From assembly GCA_046498185.1 (NCBI GenBank), contig JAWOBE010000063.1, forward strand, positions 1 through 13,657: a DNA stretch of 13,657 nucleotides, read 5' to 3'. The DNA comes from CAYXDR01 sp046498185. GTDB lineage: Bacteria > Desulfobacterota > DSM-4660 > Desulfatiglandales > Desulfatiglandaceae. Shown one piece after another: positions 1 through 7,412 of this stretch. Position 1 is the stretch's first letter. Each line of letters starts with the position of its first letter. The translations under genes were made by a program, and so were the position numbers. The notes under the pieces were generated by a model, which was not told where the DNA came from, ran no database searches, and saw only the letters and a list, made by a program, of their open reading frames with translations.

Positions 1-201
1 ACACTTGGCGCTATCTTTCTGGTTAGCGGTTTATCGAGCAATTTTGGGTTTTCTCCACTTTTGGCAAATATGGTGATGGGAGTTATCATTATCAATAAGG
101 TCAAACACGCTGATGACTTATTCCATGTCGTAATCGATGTCCCCTCGGTATCGGCGTCGGTATCGGCTGTTTTCGCAGGAATAGCTATAAATTCCGAATA
201 G
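1..201 (+). CDS. 3' end of a cation/proton antiporter-like membrane protein (partial, perhaps decayed)
   Basis: Frame 1 is open from the left edge to TAG at 199-201, giving 66 residues. The first half is a hydrophobic segment with the stretch FGFSPLLANMVMG, followed by VIIIN and a charged turn KVKHADDLF. This resembles the later transmembrane region of CPA-type sodium/proton antiporters. Near the end, VFAGIAIN resembles the FAG-type segment that normally follows in such proteins, but between them lies VPSVSASVSA, encoded by a 12-nt tandem repeat at 145-168. Antiporters of this family usually continue well beyond this point, so the stop looks premature and the 3' end may be degenerate. The family call is pattern recognition only. 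The 5' part lies outside the window, so I cannot say whether the gene works. Confidence 0.45.
   Translation, partial: TLGAIFLVSGLSSNFGFSPLLANMVMGVIIINKVKHADDLFHVVIDVPSVSASVSAVFAGIAINSE
145..168. repeat. Two tandem copies of a 12-nt unit
   Basis: The unit TCGGTATCGGC(G/T) occurs twice back to back (145-156 and 157-168) and is itself built on a 6-nt period (TCGGTA/TCGGCG). It lies inside the reading frame of the antiporter-like fragment and adds the low-complexity residues SVSASVSA. Just downstream (about 199-231) is a second, degenerate repetitive stretch of GCTAA-like words. Together they suggest slippage-prone sequence at the end of a decaying gene. Confidence 0.6.
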
Positions 202-244
202 CTAAGGGCTAACAGCTAATTGCTATCATTAGGCTGTAATTCCA

Positions 245-706
245 CTACTTCTTCCTACATTTAATAACATATACTGGTTTTTGACATTTTCTAACCACTT
301 TATCCGAAACCGAACCCATAAACATGTCCTCTATATTACTGCGTCCGTGGGAGGCCATTACAATGTCGGTAATATCTTCTTCTTTTTCGGCCTTCAGTAT
401 TTCTACTGCAGGGATGCCTTCACGAACAACCTTTGTTATCTTTATACCTTGGCCTTCGATTTGAGCTGCGACTGAAGACATCTGCTCGTCGGTGTATTTT
501 TTCCACTTTTCTTCCAGTTCATGGAGGGTTTTGCTACTCAGCATCGTTTGAACCATGTGATCATCAATTGAATACCTGTCCCTGCGGTCTATTACGTGAA
601 GGACGACCACTTCCCTGGCGCCCAGGGCTTTCAGTTCCTTTATTTTGGCGAGAGCAAGCCCGGCCGCTTCAGAAAAATCGGTTGGGAGCAGTATCTTCTC
701 GAACAT
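245..706 (-). CDS. Universal stress protein (UspA family), single domain
   Basis: A 153-residue cytoplasmic protein covering one complete Usp domain. It starts FEKILLPTDFSEAA, the usual first strand and loop with the conserved Asp, and ends with a PVYVIK strand. The nucleotide-binding loop reads A118-S-H-G121, nine residues, then G131-S132. This matches the ATP-binding pattern G-2X-G-9X-G(S/T) except that the first Gly is Ala, so ATP binding is plausible but not certain. The ATG at 704-706 has a purine-rich AAAGGGG seven bases upstream. It follows rfbB on the same strand after a 49-bp gap that holds a small hairpin, so co-transcription is uncertain. Usp proteins bind nucleotides and support survival in starvation or stress; the specific target here cannot be told. 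Confidence 0.92.
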   Translation of the reverse strand: MFEKILLPTDFSEAAGLALAKIKELKALGAREVVVLHVIDRRDRYSIDDHMVQTMLSSKTLHELEEKWKKYTDEQMSSVAAQIEGQGIKITKVVREGIPAVEILKAEKEEDITDIVMASHGRSNIEDMFMGSVSDKVVRKCQKPVYVIKCRKK

Positions 707-730
707 TTTTTTACCCCTTTCCGCTCATTG

Positions 731-750
731 TTTTTCATTATTATGAAAAA
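731..750. terminator. AT-rich hairpin between rfbB and the Usp gene (weak, bidirectional terminator-like)
   Basis: TTTTTCAT at 731-738 pairs perfectly with ATGAAAAA at 743-750 around a four-base loop. It lies six bases after the rfbB stop codon. The stem is A/T-rich and would be weak, though it ends in T runs on both strands. It may attenuate read-through into the Usp gene, or be chance in an AT-rich gap. Confidence 0.3.
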
Positions 751-755
751 TCCGG

Positions 756-1868
756 TCATTCCCCGCCGGTGACAATGGAGCCACCGTATTGCTTTTCGAT
801 CCATTCCAGGTAACGGCCGGTCCGGACCGCATCGACCCAGTCCATGTTGGCCAGGTACCAGTCAATAGTGCTTTCAAGTGCTTCCTGGAAGCAATACCTG
901 GGCGACCAGCCAAGTTCGGTGCGTATCCTGGCTGCGTCAATGGCGTAGCGACGGTCGTGCCCGGGCCGGTCTTTAACAAATTTTATCAAATCATGGGCGG
1001 AGCGGTTTTCATTGTGGGTGTTCAGGCGCCCGTCCATGGCAGTACAAAGGGAGCGCACGATGTCGATGTTGGTTTTTTCTTCGTTTCCGCCGATATTATA
1101 GGTTTCTCCGGGCGCGCCCTGTTCGAGCACACGGATCAGCGCTTCGCAGTGGTCTATGACATAGAGCCAGTCCCGTACATTTTTACCATCCCCGTAAACC
1201 GGCAGCGGTTTTTGTTCCATAATATTTAGGATCATCAAAGGGATCAGCTTTTCCGGAAACTGGTACGGCCCGTAGTTGTTGGAGCAGTTCGTGATCAGGG
1301 TTGGCAGCCCATAGGTCCTGTGGTAGGCACGCACAAAATGGTCGGCAGCGGCCTTGGATGCGGAATACGGGCTGGAGGGGTCATAGCGGGTGGCTTCCAC
1401 AAAATATCCTTCCGGCCCCAGGGACCCGTAAACTTCGTCGGTCGATACATTGAGGAACCGAAAGTCGGCGGGTTTCCCGGTTTTTTCCCAGTGACGCCTT
1501 GCAGCTTCAAGAAGACGAAAAGCACCCATTACGTTCGTCTCCACGAAGGCATCAGGCCCCAGAATCGATCTGTCCACGTGGGATTCGGCTGCGAAATGGA
1601 CAACGGCGTCGACGGGCTCTTCTGAAAAAAGATTAAACACAAAATCAGCGTTGCGGATGTCTCCATGAACGAAACGGTACCGTTCAGCCTGTTGGGGCGG
1701 GAGGCCGCTCAAGTTGGACGGATTTCCTGCGTATGTGAGCGCATCCAGGTTGACGATTCGCCAGTTTGGGCGTTTTTCAAGCGAATGGCGTATGAAATTG
1801 GCTCCGATAAAACCACAGCCGCCTGTCACGAAAATTTTTAAAGCATTGTTTTGTTTTGAGCTGTTCAT
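756..1868 (-). CDS. rfbB: dTDP-glucose 4,6-dehydratase
   Basis: This extended SDR enzyme converts dTDP-glucose to dTDP-4-keto-6-deoxyglucose, the second step of dTDP-L-rhamnose synthesis for O-antigen or other surface glycans. Visible signatures are the NAD-binding loop GGCGFIG (residues 16-22), the HFAAESHVDRS stretch (91-101), the TDEVYG motif carrying the catalytic Thr-Asp-Glu (143-145), and YSASK (Tyr168/Lys172). Length is 370 residues, close to the family norm. I chose the ATG at 1866-1868 because TAAGGA lies five bases upstream and the protein then begins NSSKQNNALKIFVTGG. The frame stays open to a TTG at 1928, but that extension would overlap rfbD and has no family-like sequence. The gene follows rfbD by 31 bp, in a two-gene unit. 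Confidence 0.96.
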   Translation of the reverse strand: MNSSKQNNALKIFVTGGCGFIGANFIRHSLEKRPNWRIVNLDALTYAGNPSNLSGLPPQQAERYRFVHGDIRNADFVFNLFSEEPVDAVVHFAAESHVDRSILGPDAFVETNVMGAFRLLEAARRHWEKTGKPADFRFLNVSTDEVYGSLGPEGYFVEATRYDPSSPYSASKAAADHFVRAYHRTYGLPTLITNCSNNYGPYQFPEKLIPLMILNIMEQKPLPVYGDGKNVRDWLYVIDHCEALIRVLEQGAPGETYNIGGNEEKTNIDIVRSLCTAMDGRLNTHNENRSAHDLIKFVKDRPGHDRRYAIDAARIRTELGWSPRYCFQEALESTIDWYLANMDWVDAVRTGRYLEWIEKQYGGSIVTGGE

Positions 1869-1898
1869 GACATTCCTTACAATAAAATCCATAAAAAA

Positions 1899-1928
1899 AT
1901 TATACCATGGATGAAGCCAGAAGCGCAA
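1899..1928 (-). promoter_or_regulatory. Possible internal sigma70-like promoter for rfbB
   Basis: On the minus strand, TTGCGC (1923-1928) and a perfect TATAAT (1899-1904) are 18 bp apart, within the last codons of rfbD and about 30 bp ahead of the rfbB ATG. The -10 box is ideal but the -35 box matches only partly. If active, it would give rfbB expression independent of rfbD. It is a sequence match only. Confidence 0.3.
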
Positions 1929-2796
1929 TTAAACCGGGTAAAGGTTCACGCCACGGGGAGGGGAAAAAACCGAAATAATGACCGACAGCCGAGCAGTCCA
2001 GGACGGAGTTCGACGGCCGCCGGGCCTTGGTCGGGAATTCTTCCGTGGTCACAGGAATCACCCGTTCCAGCTTTAGATTAAGGTGCCTTTGCGCGACATC
2101 GAATATTTCCTGTGCAAAACCGTACCATGACGTTCGGCCTTTGGCGCAGCAATGGTAGGTGCCCCAGCGCGTCGGTCTGGCGGCCAGAATATGACCGGCG
2201 ATGGCCAGAATACATGATGAAAGTTCTCCGGCGCTGGTGGGGCAGCCGAATTGATCGGAGACGACCCGGAGTTCTTGTTTTTCCATCCCGAGCCGAAGCA
2301 TCGTTTTTACAAAATTGCTGCCCTCGATTCCGTAAAGCCATGAAGTGCGGATAATTATATGATGTTCATGGCGCTTGCGGACTTCATTTTCCCCTGCGGC
2401 CTTGCTTTCCCCATAGATGTTCACCGGGTTGACCGGGTCCGTTACCACGTAAGGCTCATTTTTGGTTCCGTCAAAAACGTAATCCGTGGATATATGAATC
2501 AACGGAACGCCCAGCTCACGGCAGCAGGAGGCAAGAAAGGCCGGACCGTCACGGTTTACGCTGAAAGCTGTTTCCGGGTCGTCTTCGGCTTTATCCACCG
2601 CGGTATATGCTGCGGCGTTTACAACGATTGAGGCATTAGATCGTTGGAGGACTTTTTCCACCAGTTTATGGTCGGTTATGTCGAAGTCCGGGCGGTATGC
2701 CGGGGTCACCGACAAGCCCTGTGCCGAGGCCCGGCGGCACAACTCACGCCCGAGCTGGCCGTTCGCTCCTGTCACCAGCAGATCCACCCGTTCCAT
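1900..2796 (-). CDS. rfbD: dTDP-4-dehydrorhamnose reductase
   Basis: This cytoplasmic SDR enzyme reduces dTDP-4-keto-L-rhamnose to dTDP-L-rhamnose, the last step of the pathway, using NAD(P)H. The 298-residue length matches the family. Signatures are the dinucleotide loop GANGQLG (residues 10-16), VNAAAYTAVDKAE (59-71) with the usual RmlD spacing, STDYVFDG (103-110), and YGESK with Tyr128 and Lys132 of the YxxxK catalytic pair. I chose the ATG at 2794-2796, preceded by AAGGGAG at a suitable distance, over the upstream in-frame TTG at 2811. It lies 51 bp downstream of the serine dehydratase stop and 31 bp upstream of rfbB. rfbA and rfbC, needed for the complete pathway, are absent here. Confidence 0.95.
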   Translation of the reverse strand: MERVDLLVTGANGQLGRELCRRASAQGLSVTPAYRPDFDITDHKLVEKVLQRSNASIVVNAAAYTAVDKAEDDPETAFSVNRDGPAFLASCCRELGVPLIHISTDYVFDGTKNEPYVVTDPVNPVNIYGESKAAGENEVRKRHEHHIIIRTSWLYGIEGSNFVKTMLRLGMEKQELRVVSDQFGCPTSAGELSSCILAIAGHILAARPTRWGTYHCCAKGRTSWYGFAQEIFDVAQRHLNLKLERVIPVTTEEFPTKARRPSNSVLDCSAVGHYFGFFPSPWREPLPGLIALLASSMV

Positions 2797-2847
2797 TAGA
2801 TCTCCCTTCAAGATTGTGCGTGTAAAAAAACATCGGCTCGGCCGGGT

Positions 2848-4053
2848 TCATGATGCTTCGCGCCGGTATACCCTGGCAAGCCCCCCACGGGCCGTTTCGC
2901 GGTAAAGAGACGGCAGGTCGTGCCCTGTTTGTTTCATCGCCTCGACGACCTGGTCAAAGCTGACAAGGTGGCGTCCATCTGTCAGCAGTGCATATTCTGC
3001 GCTCGCAAGGGCGCTTATTGCAGCAAAGACGTTTCGCTCGATACACGGGATCTGCACCAGTCCCATAACCGGATCGCAGGTAAGGCCCAGGTGATGTTCG
3101 AGGCCTATTTCAGCGGCATATTCAATCTGGTGCGGGGTTCCACCCATCATCTGCGCGGCTGCAGCCGCGGCCATAGCGCATGCCACGCCGACTTCGCCCT
3201 GGCAGCCGACCTCGGCGCCGGAAATGGAAGCGTTGCGCTTGACCAGGTTCCCTACGAGACCAGCCGTTGCAAGAGCCTTGAAGATGCGTTCGATTTTTAT
3301 CCCCTGTTGCTTAAGTAAATATTGCAGCACTGCCGGTAGTACGCCGCATGAGCCACAGGTCGGGGCCGTCACGACGAAGCCGCCCGCGGCGTTTGTCTCG
3401 GCGACGGCCAGGGCATAAGCGGCAAGGAGCCCCGTACGTTTTTCGGCTTTTCTGAGGCGTCCGGCCTGCGCCAGGATGCTGCCGGCTTTTCGCTGCAGAT
3501 GGAGGGGGCCTGGAAGGTCACCCTCGCTGTCCAAACCGGCGCTGATAGCCTCCTTCATCTTTCCCCAGCAGAATTCAAGGTGCCGCCATATCAAAGGGCC
3601 TTCAGTTTCTTCAACGAGCGCCCACATTGGCTTTCCCCGGGAGGCCGTCCAGGCGAGAATCTCGGCCATGGTGTGCTGGGTGTAGAGGTCCCCGGTTTCA
3701 GAATCAAGCCGGCCTTCTTCCCGCAGTTCGCCGCCGCCGATGCTGTAAACCGTCCATTCAGCGGTTTTATTGCCTTCAGCATCCAGTGCCTGGAATTTCA
3801 TCCCGTTCGGATGGAAAGGAAGGGATTCTTCGCTCCAGATTATTCTGCAGGGAAGAGGGGAAAGGCCTCCTTCGACGGCCTTGTCGGTCAAATGGCCCCT
3901 GCCTGTCAAACTGAGGCTCCCGTAAAGTAAGACTTCCACCCTGTGAGCACCGGGATTTTTTTCACGGAAAAGTTCCGCCGCCCGCCTGGGCCCCATGGTA
4001 TGGCTGCTGGAAGGTCCCATACCGTATCGGTATAATTCACTCAAAGTTTGCAT
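2848..4053 (-). CDS. sdaA: L-serine ammonia-lyase (serine dehydratase), iron-sulfur type, single chain
   Basis: It deaminates L-serine to pyruvate and ammonia using an oxygen-sensitive [4Fe-4S] cluster instead of PLP. The beta-like domain comes first, with the signature GMGPSSSHTMGP (11-22), followed by the alpha-like catalytic domain. Cys284 (in GCQGEVG), Cys326 (GLTC) and Cys337 (VQIPC) have spacings of 42 and 11. These are the same spacings as the cluster cysteines at 343, 385 and 396 of the well-studied Legionella enzyme, so I take them as ligands. PTCGSCG (Cys233, Cys236) is also present. At 401 residues it is about 50-60 shorter than the ~455-residue enterobacterial enzymes; most of the shortening lies before the catalytic domain. 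The ATG at 4051-4053 puts the signature at its normal distance, with only a weak GCGGGG upstream. Its role would be serine use as a pyruvate source. Confidence 0.93.
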   Translation of the reverse strand: MQTLSELYRYGMGPSSSHTMGPRRAAELFREKNPGAHRVEVLLYGSLSLTGRGHLTDKAVEGGLSPLPCRIIWSEESLPFHPNGMKFQALDAEGNKTAEWTVYSIGGGELREEGRLDSETGDLYTQHTMAEILAWTASRGKPMWALVEETEGPLIWRHLEFCWGKMKEAISAGLDSEGDLPGPLHLQRKAGSILAQAGRLRKAEKRTGLLAAYALAVAETNAAGGFVVTAPTCGSCGVLPAVLQYLLKQQGIKIERIFKALATAGLVGNLVKRNASISGAEVGCQGEVGVACAMAAAAAAQMMGGTPHQIEYAAEIGLEHHLGLTCDPVMGLVQIPCIERNVFAAISALASAEYALLTDGRHLVSFDQVVEAMKQTGHDLPSLYRETARGGLARVYRREAS

Positions 4054-4082
4054 TTTTTCCCCGCAAGCCGATCCCCCCGCTC

Positions 4083-4120
4083 CACACCAACACTAACACC
4101 AACACCAACACCAACAACAC
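4083..4120. repeat. Short tandem repeat, ACCAAC unit, between sdaA and the EamA gene
   Basis: The stretch is made of imperfect six-base units, mostly ACCAAC or ACACCA, repeated about six times. On the strand of the flanking genes it reads as GTTGGT repeats. It sits in the 85-bp gap between the EamA stop and the sdaA start. It contains no start codon and codes for nothing recognisable. Confidence 0.7.
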
Positions 4121-4135
4121 CGCCGCGCAGCGGCG
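4121..4135 (-). terminator. GC-only hairpin just after the EamA gene stop
   Basis: CGCCGC (4121-4126) pairs with GCGGCG (4130-4135) around a three-base loop, immediately downstream of the transporter stop codon on the minus strand. No T run follows; the GTTGGT repeat does. It could therefore pause transcription or shield the mRNA 3' end, but it is not a normal intrinsic terminator. Confidence 0.3.
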
Positions 4136-4138
4136 CCA

Positions 4139-5044
4139 CTAACCAGCCGAGCCCTGCAGCCGGAATCTGGCATTGGTGAGATAAACGCCGGAGCTGACAA
4201 GCACCAACCCCGCCAGCAGGGAGTATGTAAGAGGTTCATGAAGGATCAAAAACGATAAAAACACCGCACTTACAGGAACGAAATTGATGAATATGCTCGC
4301 CTTTGTGGGCCCTATCCGTTTGATGCCTTCTATGTACCAGGTCAGCGCCAGCACCGTGCCGAACAGCGATAGGTAGATAAGGCCCCCCCATTCATTGAGC
4401 CCGAAATTTCCGATTTGATTCGGAAGTCCTTCGGAAAACGCCGGCACAGCCAGCAGGGCAGTCCCGGCGATGGATGAATAGCATACCGATACAAGCGGAG
4501 AGATATGGGCGACCGTGGTTTTTCCGATAAGGGAGTAGCAAACCCAGCTTGCAACGCAGCCGAGAATCCAGAGCTCCCCGGCTCCCACCCCACCGCCAAG
4601 AGCCTGGATCAAGTTTCCCCTTGAGATTACCACCATCGCACCCGTAACGGAAAGCATGATGCCCGCCAGCCTGAATACCGTCAGGCGCTCCTTGAACAGG
4701 ATGGCGCTGAAAAGGGCGATGAAAACCGGATTGTTGGCAACGATCAGGGCTGCCCTGCCGGCGGTTATGATCTGGAGGCCTTTGAAGAAACATACGTTAT
4801 AGGCGAAGACCCCGGTCATACCCATAAGGATCAACGGAAGGATGTCCGCCGGTCGAGGTTTGGGCAACCGACGTTCCATCCTGTAGACGACGGCGAGGAG
4901 CATCACCGAGGCGAGGGCGAAACGCACAAAGGACGCAGAATAAGGTCCTACGTCCCGGGCGACGATTCTGCCCGCCACAAAGGTTCCACCCCACAAAAAC
5001 CCGGTTCCAAGTAATTTGAGATATATGCTGAAGTAGGTATTCAA
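4139..5044 (-). CDS. EamA/DMT-superfamily transporter, ten transmembrane segments
   Basis: An inner-membrane protein of about 301 residues made of two EamA repeats. The first begins at LLGTGFLWGGTFVAGRIVAR, with a later ITAGRAALIVANNPVF segment. The second begins at GELWILGCVASWVCYSLIGK and contains a matching GPTKASIFINFVPV segment. This WGGTF / A-N-P-V-F / N-x-x-P-V pattern is typical of the drug/metabolite transporter superfamily, which mostly exports small metabolites such as amino acids; the substrate cannot be read. I chose TTG at 5042-5044 because a full AGGAGG lies eleven bases upstream and the protein then begins NTYFSIYLKLLG like its relatives. The alternative ATG at 5108-5110 adds 22 charged, non-family residues and has GGGAG directly abutting the codon. 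It is divergent from glgX and upstream of sdaA. Confidence 0.88.
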   Translation of the reverse strand: MNTYFSIYLKLLGTGFLWGGTFVAGRIVARDVGPYSASFVRFALASVMLLAVVYRMERRLPKPRPADILPLILMGMTGVFAYNVCFFKGLQIITAGRAALIVANNPVFIALFSAILFKERLTVFRLAGIMLSVTGAMVVISRGNLIQALGGGVGAGELWILGCVASWVCYSLIGKTTVAHISPLVSVCYSSIAGTALLAVPAFSEGLPNQIGNFGLNEWGGLIYLSLFGTVLALTWYIEGIKRIGPTKASIFINFVPVSAVFLSFLILHEPLTYSLLAGLVLVSSGVYLTNARFRLQGSAG

Positions 5045-5157
5045 AAAAGCTCTATCCTCCTGCGATTTTTTTGAAGCCGTTTTTCTATCACAGCCCCATG
5101 AAAATGTCATCTCCCATGGGTCACGTGTGGCACGTCGTTTCGTTCCTTTCGCGGCTG

Positions 5158-5205
5158 TTACGTAAAGATTCAGATTATGTTATGATAACAAAAAACCATA
5201 AGGAG
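5158..5205 (+). promoter_or_regulatory. Putative glgX-treZ-treY operon promoter region with palindrome and ribosome binding site
   Basis: TATGAT (5181-5186) is a fair -10 box, and TTACGT sits 17 bp upstream as a poor -35. The -10 lies inside a perfect 13-base palindrome, TGTTATGATAACA (5178-5190), which could be an operator. AAGGAG (5200-5205) is eight bases from the glgX ATG and is a clear ribosome binding site. The weak -35 would suit a promoter that needs an activator or another sigma factor. The ribosome binding site is solid; the promoter is tentative. Confidence 0.4.
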
Positions 5206-5213
5206 CGTGGAAC

Positions 5214-7412
5214 ATGAGCATTATCAACAACGGCGGCGTTTCATCCGGAAAAGTCCAACCGCCCCGGGTTTGGCCCGGAAATCCCACTCCGCTCGGCGCG
5301 ACCTGGGATGGATCGGGCACCAATTTTGCGCTTTTTTCCGCCCATGCGAAAAAAGTGGAGCTTTGCCTGTTCGATGAGGACGGAACGACTGAAAAGGCAA
5401 GGGTCGAACTGCCGGAATATACTCATGAAGTATGGCACGGTTATTTGCCGGATGTGCGGCCGGGCACGCTTTACGGTTATCGTGTGCACGGACCTTACGA
5501 GCCGGAAGAGGGCCACCGCTTCAATGCGAACAAGCTGCTGATCGATCCCTATGCCAAGGCCCTGATCGGGGAGCTCAAGTGGGACGATGCCTTGTTCGGC
5601 TACCGAACCGGTGATGAGGCCGAGGATTTGTCATTCGACGAGCGCGATTCCGCCCCGTTTATGCCCAAGTGCCAGGTCGTGGACCCCGCCTTCACATGGG
5701 GACAACCCATCGGCCCGCGACCGTGGCATGAAGCGGTTATATATGAAATGCATGTAAGAGGATACACAATGCGTCATCCGGATGTGCAGGAGGATCTTCG
5801 CGGGACGTTCAACGGATTGGCTGCACAGCCGGTTATCGACCATCTGAAATATCTCGGCGTGACGGCTATAGAATTGCTTCCGGTGCATGCATTCGTAAAA
5901 GACAGCCATCTCATGGAAAAGGGCCTTACCAACTACTGGGGATACAACACCATCGGTTATTTTGCGCCGCACCCGGACTACCTGGGCCGTAGGAACGATC
6001 CGGCCTCTTTCAAGAGCTTTGTCCAGAAAATGCATGATGCGGGAATCGAAGTCATTCTGGACGTGGTGTATAACCACACGGCCGAAGGCAACCACCTCGG
6101 CCCGACGCTGTCATTCCGTGGGATAGACAACCGGTCCTATTACTACCTGATGGCCGACAAACTCCGTTTCTACAACGATTTCACAGGCACGGGCAATGCA
6201 TTGGAACTGAGACACCCGAAAGTGCTTTGCATGGTGATGGATTCCCTGCGCTACTGGGTGACGACCATGGGGGTGGACGGTTTCCGTTTCGATCTTGCAA
6301 CAACCCTTGCCAGGGTTGAAGGCTCCTATGACGAACACGCAGGATTTCTGGACGCGGTGGCTCAGGATCCCGTGCTCGGCAGGGTCAAATTAATCGCCGA
6401 ACCCTGGGATACAGGCCCCGGCGGTTACCAGCTGGGCAATTTCCCTCCCGGCTGGTCCGAGTGGAACGACCGCTACCGCGATGATATGCGCCGGTTCTGG
6501 AAAGGGGATGAAGGATTGTTTTCATCGTTCGCCGGGCGTTTTTCCGCTTCTTCGGACATTTTCAACCGTCGCGGCCGCAGGACCTGGGCCGGGGTTAACT
6601 TCATAACAGCCCACGACGGTTTCACTTTGCATGACCTTGTAAGCTACAACGAAAAGCACAACGAGGCGAACGGCGAGGATAACCGGGACGGCTCCGACAA
6701 CAACAACAGTTGGAACTGCGGTGCAGAGGGAGAAACCGGGGACGAGCAGGTGCTGGCACTCCGCCGGAGACAGATGCGCAATTTTCTGACGACATTGCTT
6801 CTTTCCCAGGGAACCCCGATGCTGCTTGCCGGGGATGAATTTGCAAACTCACAGGACGGGAATAACAATGCGTACTGCCAGGACAACGAGACCGGATGGC
6901 TCGGTTGGCCTGAGATCGACGATTCGGGCAGGATGCAGGCGGCCTTCGTAAGCCGCCTGATCAAGCTTCGGGAAAATCATATCGTTTTTCACCGTGATCG
7001 TTTTTTCCAGGGCTCGATTATCCCCGGCACCAACGTGAAGGATGTAATATGGCTCCGCGCCGACGGGAGTGAGATGAACGAGGAAGACTGGACACCCGAA
7101 GCGAGCGCGCTTGCAATAAGGCTCAGCGGGGAGGCCGGCCTGGTGCACCTGAGCGAGACCGGCGAACAGGAGCCTGACGACACCTTTCTGCTCTTGATAA
7201 ATTCGGGGCATGAAGAGGTGCCTTTCATCCTGCCGGACGGAGACCAGGGCGCGTGGAAGGCCCTGGTGGATACAACAGCCGAGGACGGGATCCCGGATAA
7301 CGCTATGGCGGCGTTGGGTTCCGAAGTAAATGTCGGAGCACGGTCCGTGCAGGTCCTGCGCCTGGTTTTCGAAACAGACGGCGAGGACTCAGCCGGGGAC
7401 GGGGACGAGTGA
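5214..7412 (+). CDS. glgX: Glycogen debranching enzyme GlgX (TreX-type isoamylase)
   Basis: This cytoplasmic GH13 enzyme hydrolyses alpha-1,6 branches of glycogen or maltodextrin and releases linear maltooligosaccharides. An N-terminal CBM48-like domain (about 23-120, with GATWDGSGTNFALFSAHA) precedes the (beta/alpha)8 catalytic domain. Catalytic residues are visible: nucleophile Asp360 in GFRFD, acid/base Glu396 in AEPWD, and Asp468 in AHDG. DVVYNH (283-288) is the first conserved GH13 region. GGYQLGNFP and SYNEKHNEANGEDNRDG are typical of GlgX/TreX. Length (732) is slightly above the usual 650-720, with an acidic tail. The ATG has AAGGAG eight bases upstream. It opens the operon, and treZ overlaps its stop, so it probably supplies linear chains to TreY and TreZ here rather than serving glycogen breakdown alone. 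Confidence 0.96.
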   Translation: MSIINNGGVSSGKVQPPRVWPGNPTPLGATWDGSGTNFALFSAHAKKVELCLFDEDGTTEKARVELPEYTHEVWHGYLPDVRPGTLYGYRVHGPYEPEEGHRFNANKLLIDPYAKALIGELKWDDALFGYRTGDEAEDLSFDERDSAPFMPKCQVVDPAFTWGQPIGPRPWHEAVIYEMHVRGYTMRHPDVQEDLRGTFNGLAAQPVIDHLKYLGVTAIELLPVHAFVKDSHLMEKGLTNYWGYNTIGYFAPHPDYLGRRNDPASFKSFVQKMHDAGIEVILDVVYNHTAEGNHLGPTLSFRGIDNRSYYYLMADKLRFYNDFTGTGNALELRHPKVLCMVMDSLRYWVTTMGVDGFRFDLATTLARVEGSYDEHAGFLDAVAQDPVLGRVKLIAEPWDTGPGGYQLGNFPPGWSEWNDRYRDDMRRFWKGDEGLFSSFAGRFSASSDIFNRRGRRTWAGVNFITAHDGFTLHDLVSYNEKHNEANGEDNRDGSDNNNSWNCGAEGETGDEQVLALRRRQMRNFLTTLLLSQGTPMLLAGDEFANSQDGNNNAYCQDNETGWLGWPEIDDSGRMQAAFVSRLIKLRENHIVFHRDRFFQGSIIPGTNVKDVIWLRADGSEMNEEDWTPEASALAIRLSGEAGLVHLSETGEQEPDDTFLLLINSGHEEVPFILPDGDQGAWKALVDTTAEDGIPDNAMAALGSEVNVGARSVQVLRLVFETDGEDSAGDGDE

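Noticed and set aside
789..1229. 146-residue plus-strand ORF opposite rfbB
   Set aside because: It is fully antisense to the C-terminal part of a well-supported dehydratase.
1869..1928. N-terminal extension of rfbB to the TTG at 1928 or ATG at 1892
   Set aside because: The extra residues are not family-like and overlap or abut the rfbD end, and the ATG at 1868 has the clear ribosome binding site.
4083..4120. ACCAAC repeats considered as a CRISPR array
   Set aside because: Units are only six bases with no unique spacers and no cas genes nearby. It is a simple tandem repeat.
5045..5110. ATG-initiated N-terminal extension of the EamA transporter
   Set aside because: It adds 22 charged residues absent from the family pattern, and its only purine-rich stretch touches the ATG. 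It remains possible but is less likely than the TTG with AGGAGG.
5631..6095. 154-residue ORF antisense to glgX
   Set aside because: It overlaps the conserved GH13 motifs of glgX and shows no family pattern of its own.
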